Source: Grammothele lineata (taxonomy: Eukaryota; Basidiomycota; Agaricomycetes; Polyporales; Polyporaceae). From it: a stretch of 64,000 nucleotides of DNA. Location: the NCBI GenBank assembly GCA_002150815.3, contig NDFF03000011.1, positions 773,560 through 837,559 of the forward strand, written 5' to 3'. Both the position numbers and the translations under genes were made by a program. Positions 23,034 to 34,635 of this stretch are shown here, in pieces; position 1 is the stretch's first letter, and every line of letters starts with the position of its first letter. The notes beneath the pieces were generated by a model. That model was not told where the DNA came from. It did no database searches and was given only the letters and a program-made list of their open reading frames with translations.

Positions 23034-23901
23034 GGTTTGCGAGCGCTGTGGTGAATGGATGGAAGCCGTGGGAGGACCGGAGGCGTTGTACGGGCAGAGG
23101 TGGGCAGAGACATTTCCATGAGACTTAAGAAGTCGGGGCGTCGAGTGCGATCGGGGACGATAAGAGAAGGAATAATGGGGCGGGGCGGGAACGGTTGAGG
23201 CAGAGAGGCTGCTTATCGTGTTCGTTATACCTGGGCTGGGAGAACCATCTTGCTCGCTGGCCGGCCAGGGCCACTCGGCGAAGGCGGCGGCGGACGCGCT
23301 CCTGACCCAGAACGGGGAGGCGGAGGTGGCTGAGACGGCGTTCCGGCGCGGAGGCAGCCTGCACAGTGCAGGGACCTGGGCGCTAGTTCGCGGGGAGCTC
23401 GACCCTGAGGCGCTGTGGCTGCCGGCGGTCGCGGGAGGAGCTCAGCGCCGGGTTCCGGATCGCACGGACAACCCGGCCGTCTCGCCCGCACGCGCCAACT
23501 GCGGCCCGCTCCTCCCCGGGGAGCAGCCCGACGCTATTCGCACCGGAGACGGGGAGAGGAGGCCTCGCGCTGCTCGCGAGGGGCTCGTCGAGGTGAGGCT
23601 CGCGCCCGTCTCGGCGCCGTCGCCCTAGTGCAGCGCTAGAGGAAGCTGTCTTGTCTATTCTGCTCCGCTAGCCCGCGCAACAGCCACCGCCTGCCTGCTA
23701 GCGCAAGGACGGCGCGCCCAATCAGGGATGGTACCTCCACCATCCTCACAAGCCGAGCAATCCCAGCGCCAGGCGCCAATCCCCCCCGTCCACTTCATAT
23801 TCCGCCCCCACGTCGCGCTCTCATGACACCCCTTCCTCCCTCCGCACCCTCCGTCCCCTCCCCAAGCCCGAAGCCCTCCTCACGCCCGCGCGGGGCAAGC
23901 C
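23034..23901. other. Divergent promoter region, HyuA-DUF917 paralogue 1 / amidase
   Basis: 868 bases between divergent starts, very GC-rich from 23250 to 23640, where a long frame occurs on each strand without any domain. The two GATA motifs listed separately lie on the HyuA side. I treat the region as promoter. Confidence 0.6.
23159..23217 (-). promoter_or_regulatory. Pair of GATA-factor sites upstream of HyuA-DUF917 paralogue 1
   Basis: GATAAG at 23159-23164 (plus strand, antisense to the gene) and GATAAG at 23212-23217 (minus strand, sense to the gene), 126-184 bases before the start. Both fit the AreA/NIT2-type core GATA. Two such sites within 60 bases is the usual arrangement for nitrogen-repressed fungal genes; binding is inferred. 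Confidence 0.5.
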
Positions 23902-26630
23902 ATGTCCTCCTACTTCGCCCATCGGGCAGACTGGTGAGTCTCGTCTCCACGCGTTCCCTCCTACTCTCTACGCACGGCCTGCAATCCACGCCAATTCCAT
24001 ACGCCCTCCCCGCGCTCACGTCATGGGAATGCACAAACCGCGCAGAAGCACTCCCTGCCAAGCGTCGACCTGCCACCCGCTTCGTCCCTCGCGCAAAAGC
24101 CTATCCTACACCCCGCATCGTCACTCGCAGCCCTCGACGATCCTCCCTTCGTTCGGCCGCCGTGGGCGGCGCGCGTCATGTGCGCTCGAGTGCGGCGGTA
24201 TCGGGGGAACCGTTGCGTGGCGTCGGCCACAAGCTCCCCCGCGGTCAATTGTCGCAGACCCGGCATCGCGCGTGGAGTGGCTTCTGGTTCGTCGTTTATT
24301 GCCACTGCTCGGGGAGGCCTATGCGCCGGCTACCGAGGCATAGAAGGGAGCGGGATGGACGTTTTTGATCGCTGTTAATTGCTCGCCGCTCTGGCTCCCC
24401 GTGGCGATAGTCCGTCCATGTGTTTGCGCCGCGGGACGCGCGCATGGAAAAGGCTCAGGGTGCTTCACCCTATTCTATAGCACCACCTCTGTTCACTTTG
24501 TCTCGGTTTTGTCTAATCCATTGACCACTGACGGACTGGAACCGGTAGTGACCGCAAGAAACGAGAGTTGCAGGCGAAGTTCTCCGCCATCCCCCAAGTC
24601 TACCGTGCGCCCTTGACGGAGACCGACACCAAGATCCTTGGTCTCTCGCTCTCGCAGCTGGTTTCGACATGTGAGCAGAGGAGTGCAATAGGCCTACTCG
24701 ACGTCCTTGAAGCGTACGGCAAGCGTTGTCTCCTCGCAAACGACGCCACCAATTGTATCGCCGATATCTTCCTCGACGAAGCAGCAGCGTCCACATCCAC
24801 CGCGTCGCCCTCTTCCAACCGCCCCCTCCTCGGTGTCCCGGTCAGCATCAAGGAGTGTATCGACATCGCCGGACACGACTCCACAATAGGCTATTCCTCC
24901 CGCGTCGGCCACCCCGCCCAACAATCCGCCCCCCTCATCCACCTCCTCCAAGACGCCGGCGCGCTCATCTACGCCAAGACGACCCTACCCACCGGCTGCC
25001 TCTCATTCGAGACGAGCTCCGACCTCTTCGGGCGCACAACGAACCCCTACAACCCCGCATTTTCTCCAGGCGCGTCGACCGGCGGCGGCGGCGCGCTGCT
25101 CGCCTGGCAGGGCAGCATGATCGAGATCGGCACCGACCTCGGCGGCAGCACGCGCTATCCCGCCGCGTTCTGCGGCCTGTACTCCGTCAAAGGCTCGCAC
25201 GGCCGCTTTCCCAGCCAGGGCTCGCAAGGGTGTCTGCCTGGGCTCGAGGCCGTCCCGACGATCACGGCGCCCCTCGCGCGTACACTCGACGACCTACAGG
25301 AGTTTTGGCGACGGGTAGTTGGCATGCGGCCTTGGGACTACGACCACAACGTGCGTACGCGTCCTTATCTCGTCCCGTGGCGCACGAAAATGCGCAAGTG
25401 TGGGCGTAGCGCGCTGACGGCACCCTCCCACAGTGCGTGCCAATACCGTGGCGGCCCGTCGACTACCTGCAGACGGGCCAGAAGCTCAAGTTTGGCATGA
25501 TCGCAGACGACGGTGGGTGGTCTTCTGACGCGGCGCGCTGGCACCGCCGCTAAGCTGGCACTCACTCACTCGTTCGCGGCAGGCGTCATCCCCCTCCCCC
25601 CCGCGACGACACGTGCGCTGCAGGAGGCCGCAGACGCGCTCCGAAAGCAGGGACACGAGGTCGTACCTTTGTGCGTCGCGTTTCACCGCACCGCGCCCCG
25701 CCGCGCCATGTCCGCTCACGCCCCGCCAGCTACCCCCCAAGCCAGCTAGAAGGCCTGAAGATAGGCTACCAGCTCATGTTCGCGGACGGAGGTGCGTCCA
25801 CAGCGCTCGTCACCTTTCATCCAACTTCAACGCTAACCTAATTGCCCCCTATCACACAGCGGTGTCCGCGATGCGCCGGCGCAGGAGCGGCGAGTTCCTC
25901 TCGCCCGCCTTCCGCACGGTGCGGTTCATCCTCCGCCTTCCCCTTTGGCTCAAGCGTCTGCAAGCCCGCTTCCTCCGCTGGTTCTCGCGCCCCTGGGGGC
26001 GGAACGACGCGTGGGCGTCCCTGCTCGAGGTCTTCCACCCCAAGTCCGCGTGCGAGGAGCACGCGCTCGTCGAGCAGCGCGACGCGTACAAGGCGGCGTG
26101 GCACGCGGCATGGAAAGCTGAAGGGTTGGACTTTGTGCTCACTGCGCCGCATGCGCTCCCCGCGATGCCGATCGCACCAGAGACGAGCGACAAGGCGACG
26201 CTCGTGTCCGCCGACTACGCGTTCCTGTACACCGTCGTACGTACCCCTCCCCTTCCCCTCCCACGCCCCTCCCACACTCCCCCCTTACCCCCCACTTCAC
26301 CCCACACACGCCCACATCGGTAGCTAACCCCCACCCCGTACCCTCCCCCCACAGCTCGACTACGCCGCAGGCGTCCTCCCAGTCGGCACCGTCGACCGCG
26401 CGCGGGACGCGTACCCCCCGAACTTCCGGGAGGGCGCGGCGTACCGCGGGATGAACGACGTCGCGCGGGGGGTGCACGAGATCTACGACGCGGACGCGAT
26501 GCACGGGCTCCCGCTCGCCGTGCAGCTCGTCGGGCGCCGCTTCGAGGAGGAGAGGGTCCTCGCGGGGATGAGGGTCGTCGAGAGCGCGCTTGCTGCGAAT
26601 GGTGGGGGGTTCGTTCCTCGGCAGTTCTGA
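23902..26630 (+). CDS. Amidase-signature family hydrolase
   Basis: Predicted Ser-cisSer-Lys amide hydrolase. Exon 1 (ATG at 23902) encodes MSSYFAHRADC and joins, across a 615-base intron (23934-24548), to DRKKRELQAKF; a Cys-x-Arg-Lys motif at this place is typical of fungal amidases, which is why I chose this start. The core has GVPVSIKECIDIAGHDSTIG (catalytic Lys), the glycine-rich GASTGGGGALLAW (cis-Ser retained, next Ser replaced by Thr) and IGTDLGGSTRYPAAFCGLYS (nucleophilic Ser). Later exons give LKFGMIADD, GVIPLPPATTRALQEAADAL, a membrane-associating stretch FILRLPLWLKRLQARF, LTAPHALPAMP, YAAGVLPVGTV and GLPLAVQLVGRRFEEERVL. The stop is at 26628-26630. The fatty-acid-amide-hydrolase-like subgroup is possible. 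It sits between two HyuA-DUF917 genes, suggesting a role in amide nitrogen release. Confidence 0.9.
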
Positions 26631-27108
26631 TTGGTGCTGGATGCTTGCTGTTGGATGCTGGATGCTGGATGTTGGTGGAGAACTGTAAGTTTGGTTGTGG
26701 TTCTTTTCTTTTCCCTTTCGGAGATTTGGAGATATAGTATCTCTAGCGCGCGACGGACGGCGTCGCGCGCATACCCGCTCGTTTTGATATCCCAAGCCTA
26801 AGTTAAGGACGACACACACATGCCTACCCACACTCGTTATTACTTACCGCCGTGTTTAACTAGTATGCCCTCACCTCGGTTCGGATACTGGCCCCGGAAA
26901 CTCCCCTCGACATACATAGTAGTCCATCTCTCCCGTTAATATTCTGTTGTGTTTGTACATGAGCCATATCAGCTGCCATCTAATACCCTGTAACACTACG
27001 CGTAATGCTCCTATCCCTTATTTGCCCCTAGCACCAACAGAACCTTCAATCCCCGTCAGCGATCGGACCCAGAACGCTCAAGAAAGACACGGCGACGGCA
27101 AGTAACAC
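26631..27108. other. Convergent intergenic region
   Basis: 478-base 3' spacer between amidase and acetyltransferase stops. Apart from a short tandem repeat just after the amidase stop, nothing is recognised. Confidence 0.6.
26635..26671 (+). repeat. Short imperfect TGCTGGA tandem repeat
   Basis: Several 7-base units of TGCTGGA/TGTTGGA follow each other immediately after the amidase stop. A microsatellite in the 3' untranslated region. Confidence 0.7.
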
Positions 27109-28486
27109 TCACTTCTCGTTGTACACCCAGTCAATCTCGTCCTCGCCTTCCTCCCCGTACCACTTCACAGCGGACAGGTGCTCGTCCCGCTCGACCGTCG
27201 TCCACCCCCGCGCCTCCGCGAGCGCGCGCAGATGGTCGGGCATGTACCAGAACTCGACCCGCTCGCACTTCTCCTCGCGCGCCGCGGCGAGGAGCTCCTC
27301 GAGCAGGATGGGGAACGTCCGCTCGTCCGCGCGGAGCCGCGCTACTACTAGCGTGCGCTTCTCCCCGCGCGCAGGGTCGAGCGTCCACGACACGAAGTGT
27401 ACCTCCTCCTTCCCCACCTCCTTCTCCTTCCCTCCCCTGAGGGAGGCAAGCACCTCCGCGATCCCGCTCGCCCCCTCAGGCACAACCGCGACGCCCCAAC
27501 ACTCGGTAGGAAGCTCGGGCAAGAGCTTCCCGTCCGCCCCGCGCCGGGCAGTGTCGAAGCCCATCGTGCGGTTGATCACGAACGCGCCGACCCCCCCGTC
27601 CGGGAGGAACGTAATCTGCACGCGCCCCGGAGCCGCCTCCGCCGCGCGCGCGAGGTCCGCGCGGACCCAGTGGGCGTCGTGTGCGTACAGCGCGACGACG
27701 TCGTCTGCTGTGAGCCGTACCGTCTTCACGTCCGTGCTTGGGGCGTTACTAGCTGGGGGGACGGGGGCGAGGAAGGTCGCTCGTGCGCCGAGCGTCGCCC
27801 AGCCGTCCCGCGCGCCCTCGGTCGTCCCGCAGCCGTGGTAGAACTCACGGCCGACATCGCTGTACAGCACAGAGAACGCCGCGTCCGCAACGCCCGCCCG
27901 CGCAAGGGTCTCCACGTCGGGGGGCGCGCCCCACGCCGTGGGGAAAGCCGCATCGACGGCGGGCGACCGCGGACGAATGGCCCAGTGGAGGAGGCGCATC
28001 ATGTGCTGCGCGTAGCCTTTCCGGCGGTTCTGAGGCGGGGTGTAGACGGACGCGATGCCGTACGCGGTGGCCTCCGTCGGGGAGGAGGCGCCGCGCGGGG
28101 CGGCGAGGGCGGTGCGGCGGAATCTGGAGAGCGAGCGGTGAGTCACAGGTCGGTAAGGCGGGTCTGGGGAAGAGAGGGAGGGACTGACGTCTCGCAGGAG
28201 CATAGGAAGGCGAGGGTCGTAGGATCGTTTCGCGGCGCGAGTACCCTATGAACGAAGTATCTTCTCAGCTTGTATTCAATACTGTTTTCTCCGGAAACGC
28301 GAACCAAGTAATGAGCCGCCCGTTAGCAGCGTGCTCATGGTCGTCCATGACCTCGTCCCGGCGGAGGTATCCCTCCTCGGACTGTCCGCGCCCCCACTGG
28401 ACGGCTGTGCGCTTGCGCGACTCGATGACCTGCTCGTGCGTCGCAGGGAAGAGCGACAACTCCGAGAGCGCGATTGTGTTGGACAT
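27109..28486 (-). CDS. GNAT-family N-acetyltransferase, LYC1-like
   Basis: The start at 28484-28486 gives MSNTIALSELSLFPATHEQ. Two introns follow (after RLITW and after a short exon with VLAP). The third exon encodes about 350 residues, with the acetyl-CoA-binding motif A as PPQNRRKGYAQHMMRLLHWA (Arg/Gln-x-x-Gly-x-Ala), then FSVLYSDVGREFYHGCGTTE, typical of the fungal LYC1 lysine N6-acetyltransferase family. Late segments are VEFWYMPDHLRALAEARGW and the end DEIDWVYNEK, with the stop at 27109-27111. Known role of LYC1 in yeasts: acetylation of lysine as the first step of lysine catabolism. Whether the substrate here is lysine or a product of the neighbouring amide hydrolases is unknown. Convergent with the amidase and divergent from HyuA-DUF917 paralogue 2. 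Confidence 0.75.
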
Positions 28487-29500
28487 GATAAACGTTGGTG
28501 ATGTTGTGGGCAAGAGTAGACAGTGTCGCTATGTTAGCCATCGATATGTACTTACATGCCCTCAGTGACGAAGTTGACTCGGGACTAAGCGCTAGCGGTG
28601 CAGGTGGGCGGCTAAGCGTCGGACCCGTTGGACCTTTTCCAACTCACCGTGCGGCCCCCTTTGAACGTAGCCCATGGGCCCGGTTAACGCTGATCCCTAC
28701 CGCCCAATCGAATATGTTGGAGAAGAGTCAGGTATGTTGCACTTCATTGGTCCGATTCTTACGTGTTTTCCGAATGCGACTCCGTATTTTGCGGAATAGC
28801 CAGCTCGCGACTCGCTCAAGAGAGGTACTGATGAGGTACCCGCAGCTTACGAACTCGTGCCACTGGTAAGAAATCGATATATGGACAACCACGTGTGGTG
28901 GGCGCAACGTTTGCTTGCTGGTAATGAAAAAGTGAGTCACCTCGAGCTCCTCCTTCTGGGGTCGAACTGGAGGAGTGGTGGCTACTGGTGGCTGGTATCT
29001 TTTTTTCTCGCCGGGCCGACGAGCACGACAGGAACGGAGACCCGCATTCTGGGCCCGTCGGCTTGCGCAGCTACCTCCTCGATCTTATTCCGCGAGCGGC
29101 ACCGGAGCTGTGCCGTTTTCTGACGAAGCGCATTTAGACTTTCCCGCGCGGATGAGTCGAGCCTGGCGTGGAAGCCGCGAACGCTGCAGATCCAGGCAGA
29201 TCCCTGCAGATCCCCGGCCAAGCTCAAGCGCGGCCCCTGACGGATCCTCCTTCGGAAATCCTGCGACGGCGGCCTGTTCAGGAACACCCTTCCGCCGAAA
29301 TTGACGGGTGCGATTGCGAGATGGTTCATCCCCACAGCACAGAGATAAGGGCCTCCGCTCCGTCGCCTCAACCATTGCATCTCTCATCTTATCAGCATTG
29401 ATCGAGCTGTGGCTGCCCGGACTTAAAGCGTCGGAGAGCCGTTCTCGTCTTGAAACAACCGCGTCCTCCGCTCCCTCCTCGTCCTCCACATCCACGCAAC
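28487..29500. other. Divergent promoter region, acetyltransferase / HyuA-DUF917 paralogue 2
   Basis: About 1 kb between divergent starts. No domain-bearing frame was seen. GATA sites at 29344-29393 are listed separately. Confidence 0.6.
29344..29393 (+). promoter_or_regulatory. Pair of GATA-factor sites upstream of HyuA-DUF917 paralogue 2
   Basis: AGATAAG with core at 29344-29349 (sense to the gene) and TGATAAG with core at 29388-29393 on the minus strand, 108-157 bases before the ATG. Both match HGATAR. Order and orientation (distal sense, proximal antisense) are the same as in paralogue 1. Confidence 0.55.
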
Positions 29501-32500
29501 ATGCTTCGTATTGGCGTTGACGTCGGAGGTGAGTTATTTCTCGTGAAAATGGCTTACAGGCGCAAGGCAGGCCGACTCACTCGGTCGGTGCAGGTACTAA
29601 CACGGATGGTGTCCTCATTGACGTGACTCGATTGCACGAATCGAGTCGTGGTGTGCTCGCGCACTACAAGGCACCCACAACAACCGACGTCTCCAAAGGC
29701 ATCGAGAACGCCGTCCGTGAGGTCCTCAAGCTCGCATCCGTGTCCCCCTCCGAAGTCGCTTCCGTCAGCATCGGAACGACCGCCTTCATCAATGCCGTCC
29801 TCGAGGCGGACGCACGCCGGCTTGCCAAGGTGGCAGTCATCCGCCTGAGCAGTGTCTACACCCGCCAGTGTCCCCCGTTCATCGACTTCCCCAAGCCACT
29901 GCGCATCCTTACCGACGGGCATGTCGGTTATGTAGACGGCGGTTTCGAGAGTGCGTATTTACTCCCTTGGCCGTTCGCTCGCTCGAGCTGACGTATTTTC
30001 AGTCGATGGCAGGGAGATTCGCTCCCTGAACGAGCAGCAGATCGTCGAGCAGTGCGCCATCATCAAGCAGAAAGGTCTCAAAAATGTGAGTTCTATTACA
30101 AAGCTGCGCTCGTAGTGATCACGCCTGCACCCTCCCGGTTCTCCCAAGAGCATGTCTTACACCACTCATGATCGGCATCACTGGCACGCTGTGGCGTTCC
30201 GGGTACCGGCCCGGGACTTCTCCAACGTCGCGCTGTGATGTCAGAGTGCGACGGCAGTTCTTCTTTTGACGTCGCAACTCGCCGGAGGTCGTTCAGCCCG
30301 AACGCTTCAATCGATGCTGATTATTGTTGCAGGTGGTCCTCACGGGGATTTTCTCCTCCCTCGACAACGAGGGAAAGCAGGAGCTTGCGGCGAAGACCAT
30401 TGTCGAGCGCGAGCTCGGCCCCTCCGTGAACGTCGTCTGCTCTCGAGAGGGTGCGTGAAGCCTTCGTCTCTTGATCACGTCATGCTCATCGCTTCCATAG
30501 TCGGCCAAGTGGGCCTGCTCGAGCGCGAAAATGCGTCGATTCTCAACGCCGCTATCCTCACCTTCGCCCAACGCACCATCCGCGGCTTCCAAGCCGCCAT
30601 GCGCACCCTCTCCCTCACATGCCCCCTCTTCCTCACCCAGAACGACGGTACACTCACCACCGCCGCCTCTGCTGCCCGCCTCCCCATCCGCACTTTCGCC
30701 TCCGGCCCGACGAACTCAATGCGCGGAGCCGCGTTCCTCGCGGGGCTTGATGACCGGACGAAGGGTCCAGACTCGGTCGAGAAGGGCAAGTCGACGATCG
30801 TCGTCGATGTGGGGGGAACGACGTCCGACGTCGGTGTGCTCCTCCCGTCGGGTTTCCCGCGTCAGGCGGCCTCGTTCATCGAGGTCGGCGGGGTACGGAC
30901 GAACTTCGCGATGGCAGACGTGCAGTCGGTCGCGCTTGGCGGCGGGTCCGTCGTGCACACGAATGAGGCTGGTCGTGTAGCCGTAGGGCCCGAGTCGGTT
31001 GGATACAACCTGACCCGGGATGCGCGTGTGTTCGGTGGAAACGTGCTGACCACGACGGACCTGATCGTCGCGAGCGGGCGTGCTGAGCTGGGCGACAAAG
31101 CGAGGGTGGCAGACGTGAGCGCAGACACGGTCGCTCAGGGTATGCAGAGGATCAAGAAGCTCCTCGAAAACATCATCGACAAGTACGTTCTTTCCGGTCT
31201 CGCTCGTTTCCTTACACTGACGTGTTGATTCTAGGATGAAGACCTCTCCTGAGGACATCACTGTCCTTCTGGTCGGAGGTGGAAGCATCATTTCCCCTGA
31301 CGAGCTCGTTGGCGTGAAGGAGATTATTCGCCCTCCCTTCTTTGGCGTGGCGAACGCTGTCGGCGCCGCGATGGCGAAGGGTAGGTGCGCATTTACATCC
31401 TTGTCGAAGCGAGTTGATGACGTTTACCACCCTTATAGTCGCTGGCGAGATCGACACTATCGAGATTTTGGCTGGTCGCGACGTGCACGCTGTCATAGAG
31501 TCGATCAAGGAGAAGGCGATTGCGAAAGCCATCGCTGCCGGTGCGGATCCCGGTAAGCTTGTTTTACGACAACGTAGTCGATTGCGCTTGCCTGCTTACG
31601 AGTAATGCAACGACAGCCACCGTTAAGATAGTTGAAGTTACCAACCTCCCTGTCCAAGTACGTATCGCCGTATTACTTTGGACTTCCTCCTACTGACCGT
31701 ATCCTCGAAATAGTACGTGACCAATCAGGCGACGCGCATCATTGTCAAGGCCGCCGGAGACCTCGCCGCGCAAGCTGTGGCTGTTGTCGATGATGCTGAC
31801 TCTGCACTGGCCGATACCGCCGAGTCCGAGGAGGGCGAAAAGTCCCTGGCGAACCAAGCGGAGGCTACCGAGGGCAGCGGCATCGGCGAGGCGCCTGTCG
31901 ACATCGTCACCTACAAGCCGACGATCCTGCCCAACAGGGCTTGGAAGCTTTCGGAGATCGATCTCGGTGTGTTTTCATATACGTCTTCCAGCGCTTCATT
32001 GGGTTAACTTGTCTCGTCAATCATAGAGTGGATTGCTGAGGGATGCGCGGTGCTTGGAACGGGAGGGGGTGGTTCGTCCTACCCTGCGTTCTTGATGTCA
32101 CGGCAAGCGCTCCGCGAGGGGAAGCAGATTCTCGTGAGTTAATTCCGACCTGCCTGATACAGCACAAGGTATTAATGACGCCCACAAATTCATGACAGGT
32201 CGTTGACCCCAACGATGTTCCTGATGACGAGCTTTTTGTCCGCGTCGGGTTCATGGTATGTGCATAGCCATATTATCTAATTATATCGTATTGACGCTGC
32301 CACCAGGGCTCTCCGAGCGTCGGAGTACGTCTTTACGTCTGCATTCGTCGCGTTGAGCATTCATCATGACATTCGTTGGAACGTACAGTTGGAACGTTTG
32401 CAGGGTGGCCGAGAGCTCCCCAGCGCCTCTGAAGCGCTCATCCAGTATCTAGGCGTCAACCAGTCTTCGGGGTACATCGCCGAGGAGATCGGCGGTGGTA

Positions 32501-33785
32501 ATGGTGTTCAGCCTATGATTGTCGCTGCCGCGACCGGGAAGACGGTCATCGACTCCGATCTCATGGGCCGCGCATATCCCAACGTATGTCTCAGCGCTTT
32601 CGTCTACTTCAGCATGTCACGCTAACACTTCTTATCGCTAGATGTACCAAACGTGGGCACCCTCGAACAGCTCTATCTTTCCGCCGAGGGCGCTAACATA
32701 GAGTTTTTACAGTATCCCAGGAGCCTACAACCTTCCTAACAGTCTGACGCCTTGCGCGCTCTCCGACGGGATGGGTAGTACCCTCGTAAGTCTCAACACG
32801 GTCTAATTAATGTAGAAGGTACCAATACTCACTCACCGCTCTCATACTTGAAGGTGCTCCCCACCGCTCGGAACCCGAAGGCCGTCGAGGACATCCTGCG
32901 CGCTGCTGCGACAGAGATGGGTTCTTCTGCAGGCGTAGCCGGTGCTCCTATGGACTGCAAGACGTGCAAGGACTACGGCGTCCCCCACAGCGTCTCGCAG
33001 GCGTGGCGCCTTGGGCGCGCAATCGCCCTTTGCCGCAAGCACAACGACCTCAAGGGTGTCCCTCGCGCGCTCCTCGAGCACCAGAACGGCGCGTGCCTCT
33101 TTATCGGCAAGATCGTCGACGTCCAAAGAGTGCGTTCTCTCAGGCTTGCGTGCTGGTGGAGCCCTTTAGCTGATATGTGGTCGTGACTTCCGTCCTTTCT
33201 GTCGGGCAGGAAGTTCGCAAGGGCTTCACATGGGGCAAGGTGACCATCGCACCGCTTCTCGAGGAGGAAGAAGAAGACACCGGAGCTGCGGGCGGCCCGA
33301 GCGTGGCCCTGCCAGTGAAGCCGGACGACCACCTCGTGATCCCCTTCCAGAACGAGAACCTATACGCATACATTCTCTCGGCGAACGGCGAGGAGAAGGT
33401 GCGTGCGCTCTGGACCCTTACCGGCTGGGGCCGTTTTGGCCACCCAACTTCTCCTAACGCCGTTCCCGTACACAGATCCACACGACGGTTCCTGACCTCA
33501 TCACCGTGCTCGATTCGCAAAACGGCGCGGCGCTCGGCACGCCGGAGTACCGCTACGGCCTGCGCGTCACTGTCATGGCGTTCGCGGGACATCCGTCGTG
33601 GACAACGAAGGAGGGCCTTGCGTGTGGTGGCCCTGAGGCGTTCGGGTGAGTGTGGCCACTACTTCTGGTCCTCCCCCCGGAACAACGGTCTGACTTTGCG
33701 ACATAGCCTCAAAGACGTTGCGTTCACTTCCATCGGAACGTACAGAGACCCGGTCAGCGTCGTGGCAGAGTACTTTAGCTCATAA
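29501..33785 (+). CDS. HyuA hydantoinase/oxoprolinase fused to DUF917 (paralogue 2)
   Basis: Inverted paralogue of the gene at 18762-23033, with the same domain order and most intron positions shared. The ATG at 29501 gives MLRIGVDVGG, then TNTDGVLIDVTRLHESS, VSIGTTAFINAVLEAD, GQVGLLERENASILNAAILT, FASGPTNSMRGAAFLAGLDD and VVDVGGTTSDVGVLLPSGF in the HyuA half. The DUF917 half has VLGTGGGGSSYPAFLMSRQA, YIAEEIGGGNGVQPMIVAA, VIDSDLMGRAYP, YGVPHSVSQAWRLGRA and a C-terminal VPDLITVLDSQNGAALGTPE. The stop is at 33783-33785 after EYFSS. Between the two halves lies an acidic linker (about 31790-31900). One intron (30086-30332) is 247 bases, against 68 in paralogue 1. It appears intact. Substrate unknown; regulation by nitrogen is suggested by the GATA pair. 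Confidence 0.9.
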
Positions 33786-34635
33786 GGAGTCTACGTGCCT
33801 CTGCCACTTATGAGAGACTTCTAAGCGCCCTGTAGGGGTTATCGTTATAGTTAGTAGAAGTTCCTTGGTTCGGTTGTATGTGTAATCGCGCGGTCATGTA
33901 TACGTACTTCGTAATAGTGGCACCATGAATGTATCAACGTCAATCATTATCCCTACATGCAATATCACGCTGGCCGCGGGCGTGGAAAAGGAGCTCTTCC
34001 TACTAACAGTGCGCAGGTAGTGGCTAGGTGTTTGGTTCAGTGTACGCTTGGGCCAAGCTCAGGCCCACAAAACGTCCCGGGACCGTGCGAGTAACATCAT
34101 GGGTGGTGGTTGGTGTGGCCAACCTTTGAAGCTGAAGTTTGAAGGGAGATGCCATATCGGACGATCATCGGGCGCGAAGGCCCCACAACGAAGCGAGGGG
34201 AGGTTCTCCCGCGCAGGCTCTAGCGGCTGGGAACAATACACAATGAAAATTACGCGTCTTGTCGGCTGGCTTCGAAGTTCGCGCTCTAGACAAAGTCGAA
34301 GTGACAATGAAATGCTGGCTCGAAGTCGCGTCGCGATGCGTCCTTATAATGGGCGCCACGTGGTTTGATGGCCTCGCTTACATCATCGCGTCTTGCTCAA
34401 CAGCGGCCAACGGTGATTTCCGTGGTACTCACCGTCCTCACTCATCTTTCCCTCGCACCCATCGCAACGCCTTCTGCCCGCCCTCGAGCACGCATACAGC
34501 CTCTGGCTTGTCGCTTCAGACGTCCCCAGGACGAGCTCTGCACTCGCTGCCCGCTTGGCCGACCACACGGGCGCCTGGTCACCGGCGACATCATCGACGC
34601 CGGACAGTCCGCTTCACCCCCGACTTTTCCCCACA
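33786..34635. other. Intergenic region
   Basis: 850 bases between two plus-strand genes. It holds the 3' flank of the HyuA-DUF917 gene and the promoter of the next. No gene, tRNA or repeat was recognised. Confidence 0.55.

Noticed and set aside
23218..23640. Frame of 136 codons between HyuA-DUF917 paralogue 1 and the amidase
   Set aside because: No domain, other long frames overlap it on both strands, and it sits in a GC-rich divergent promoter.
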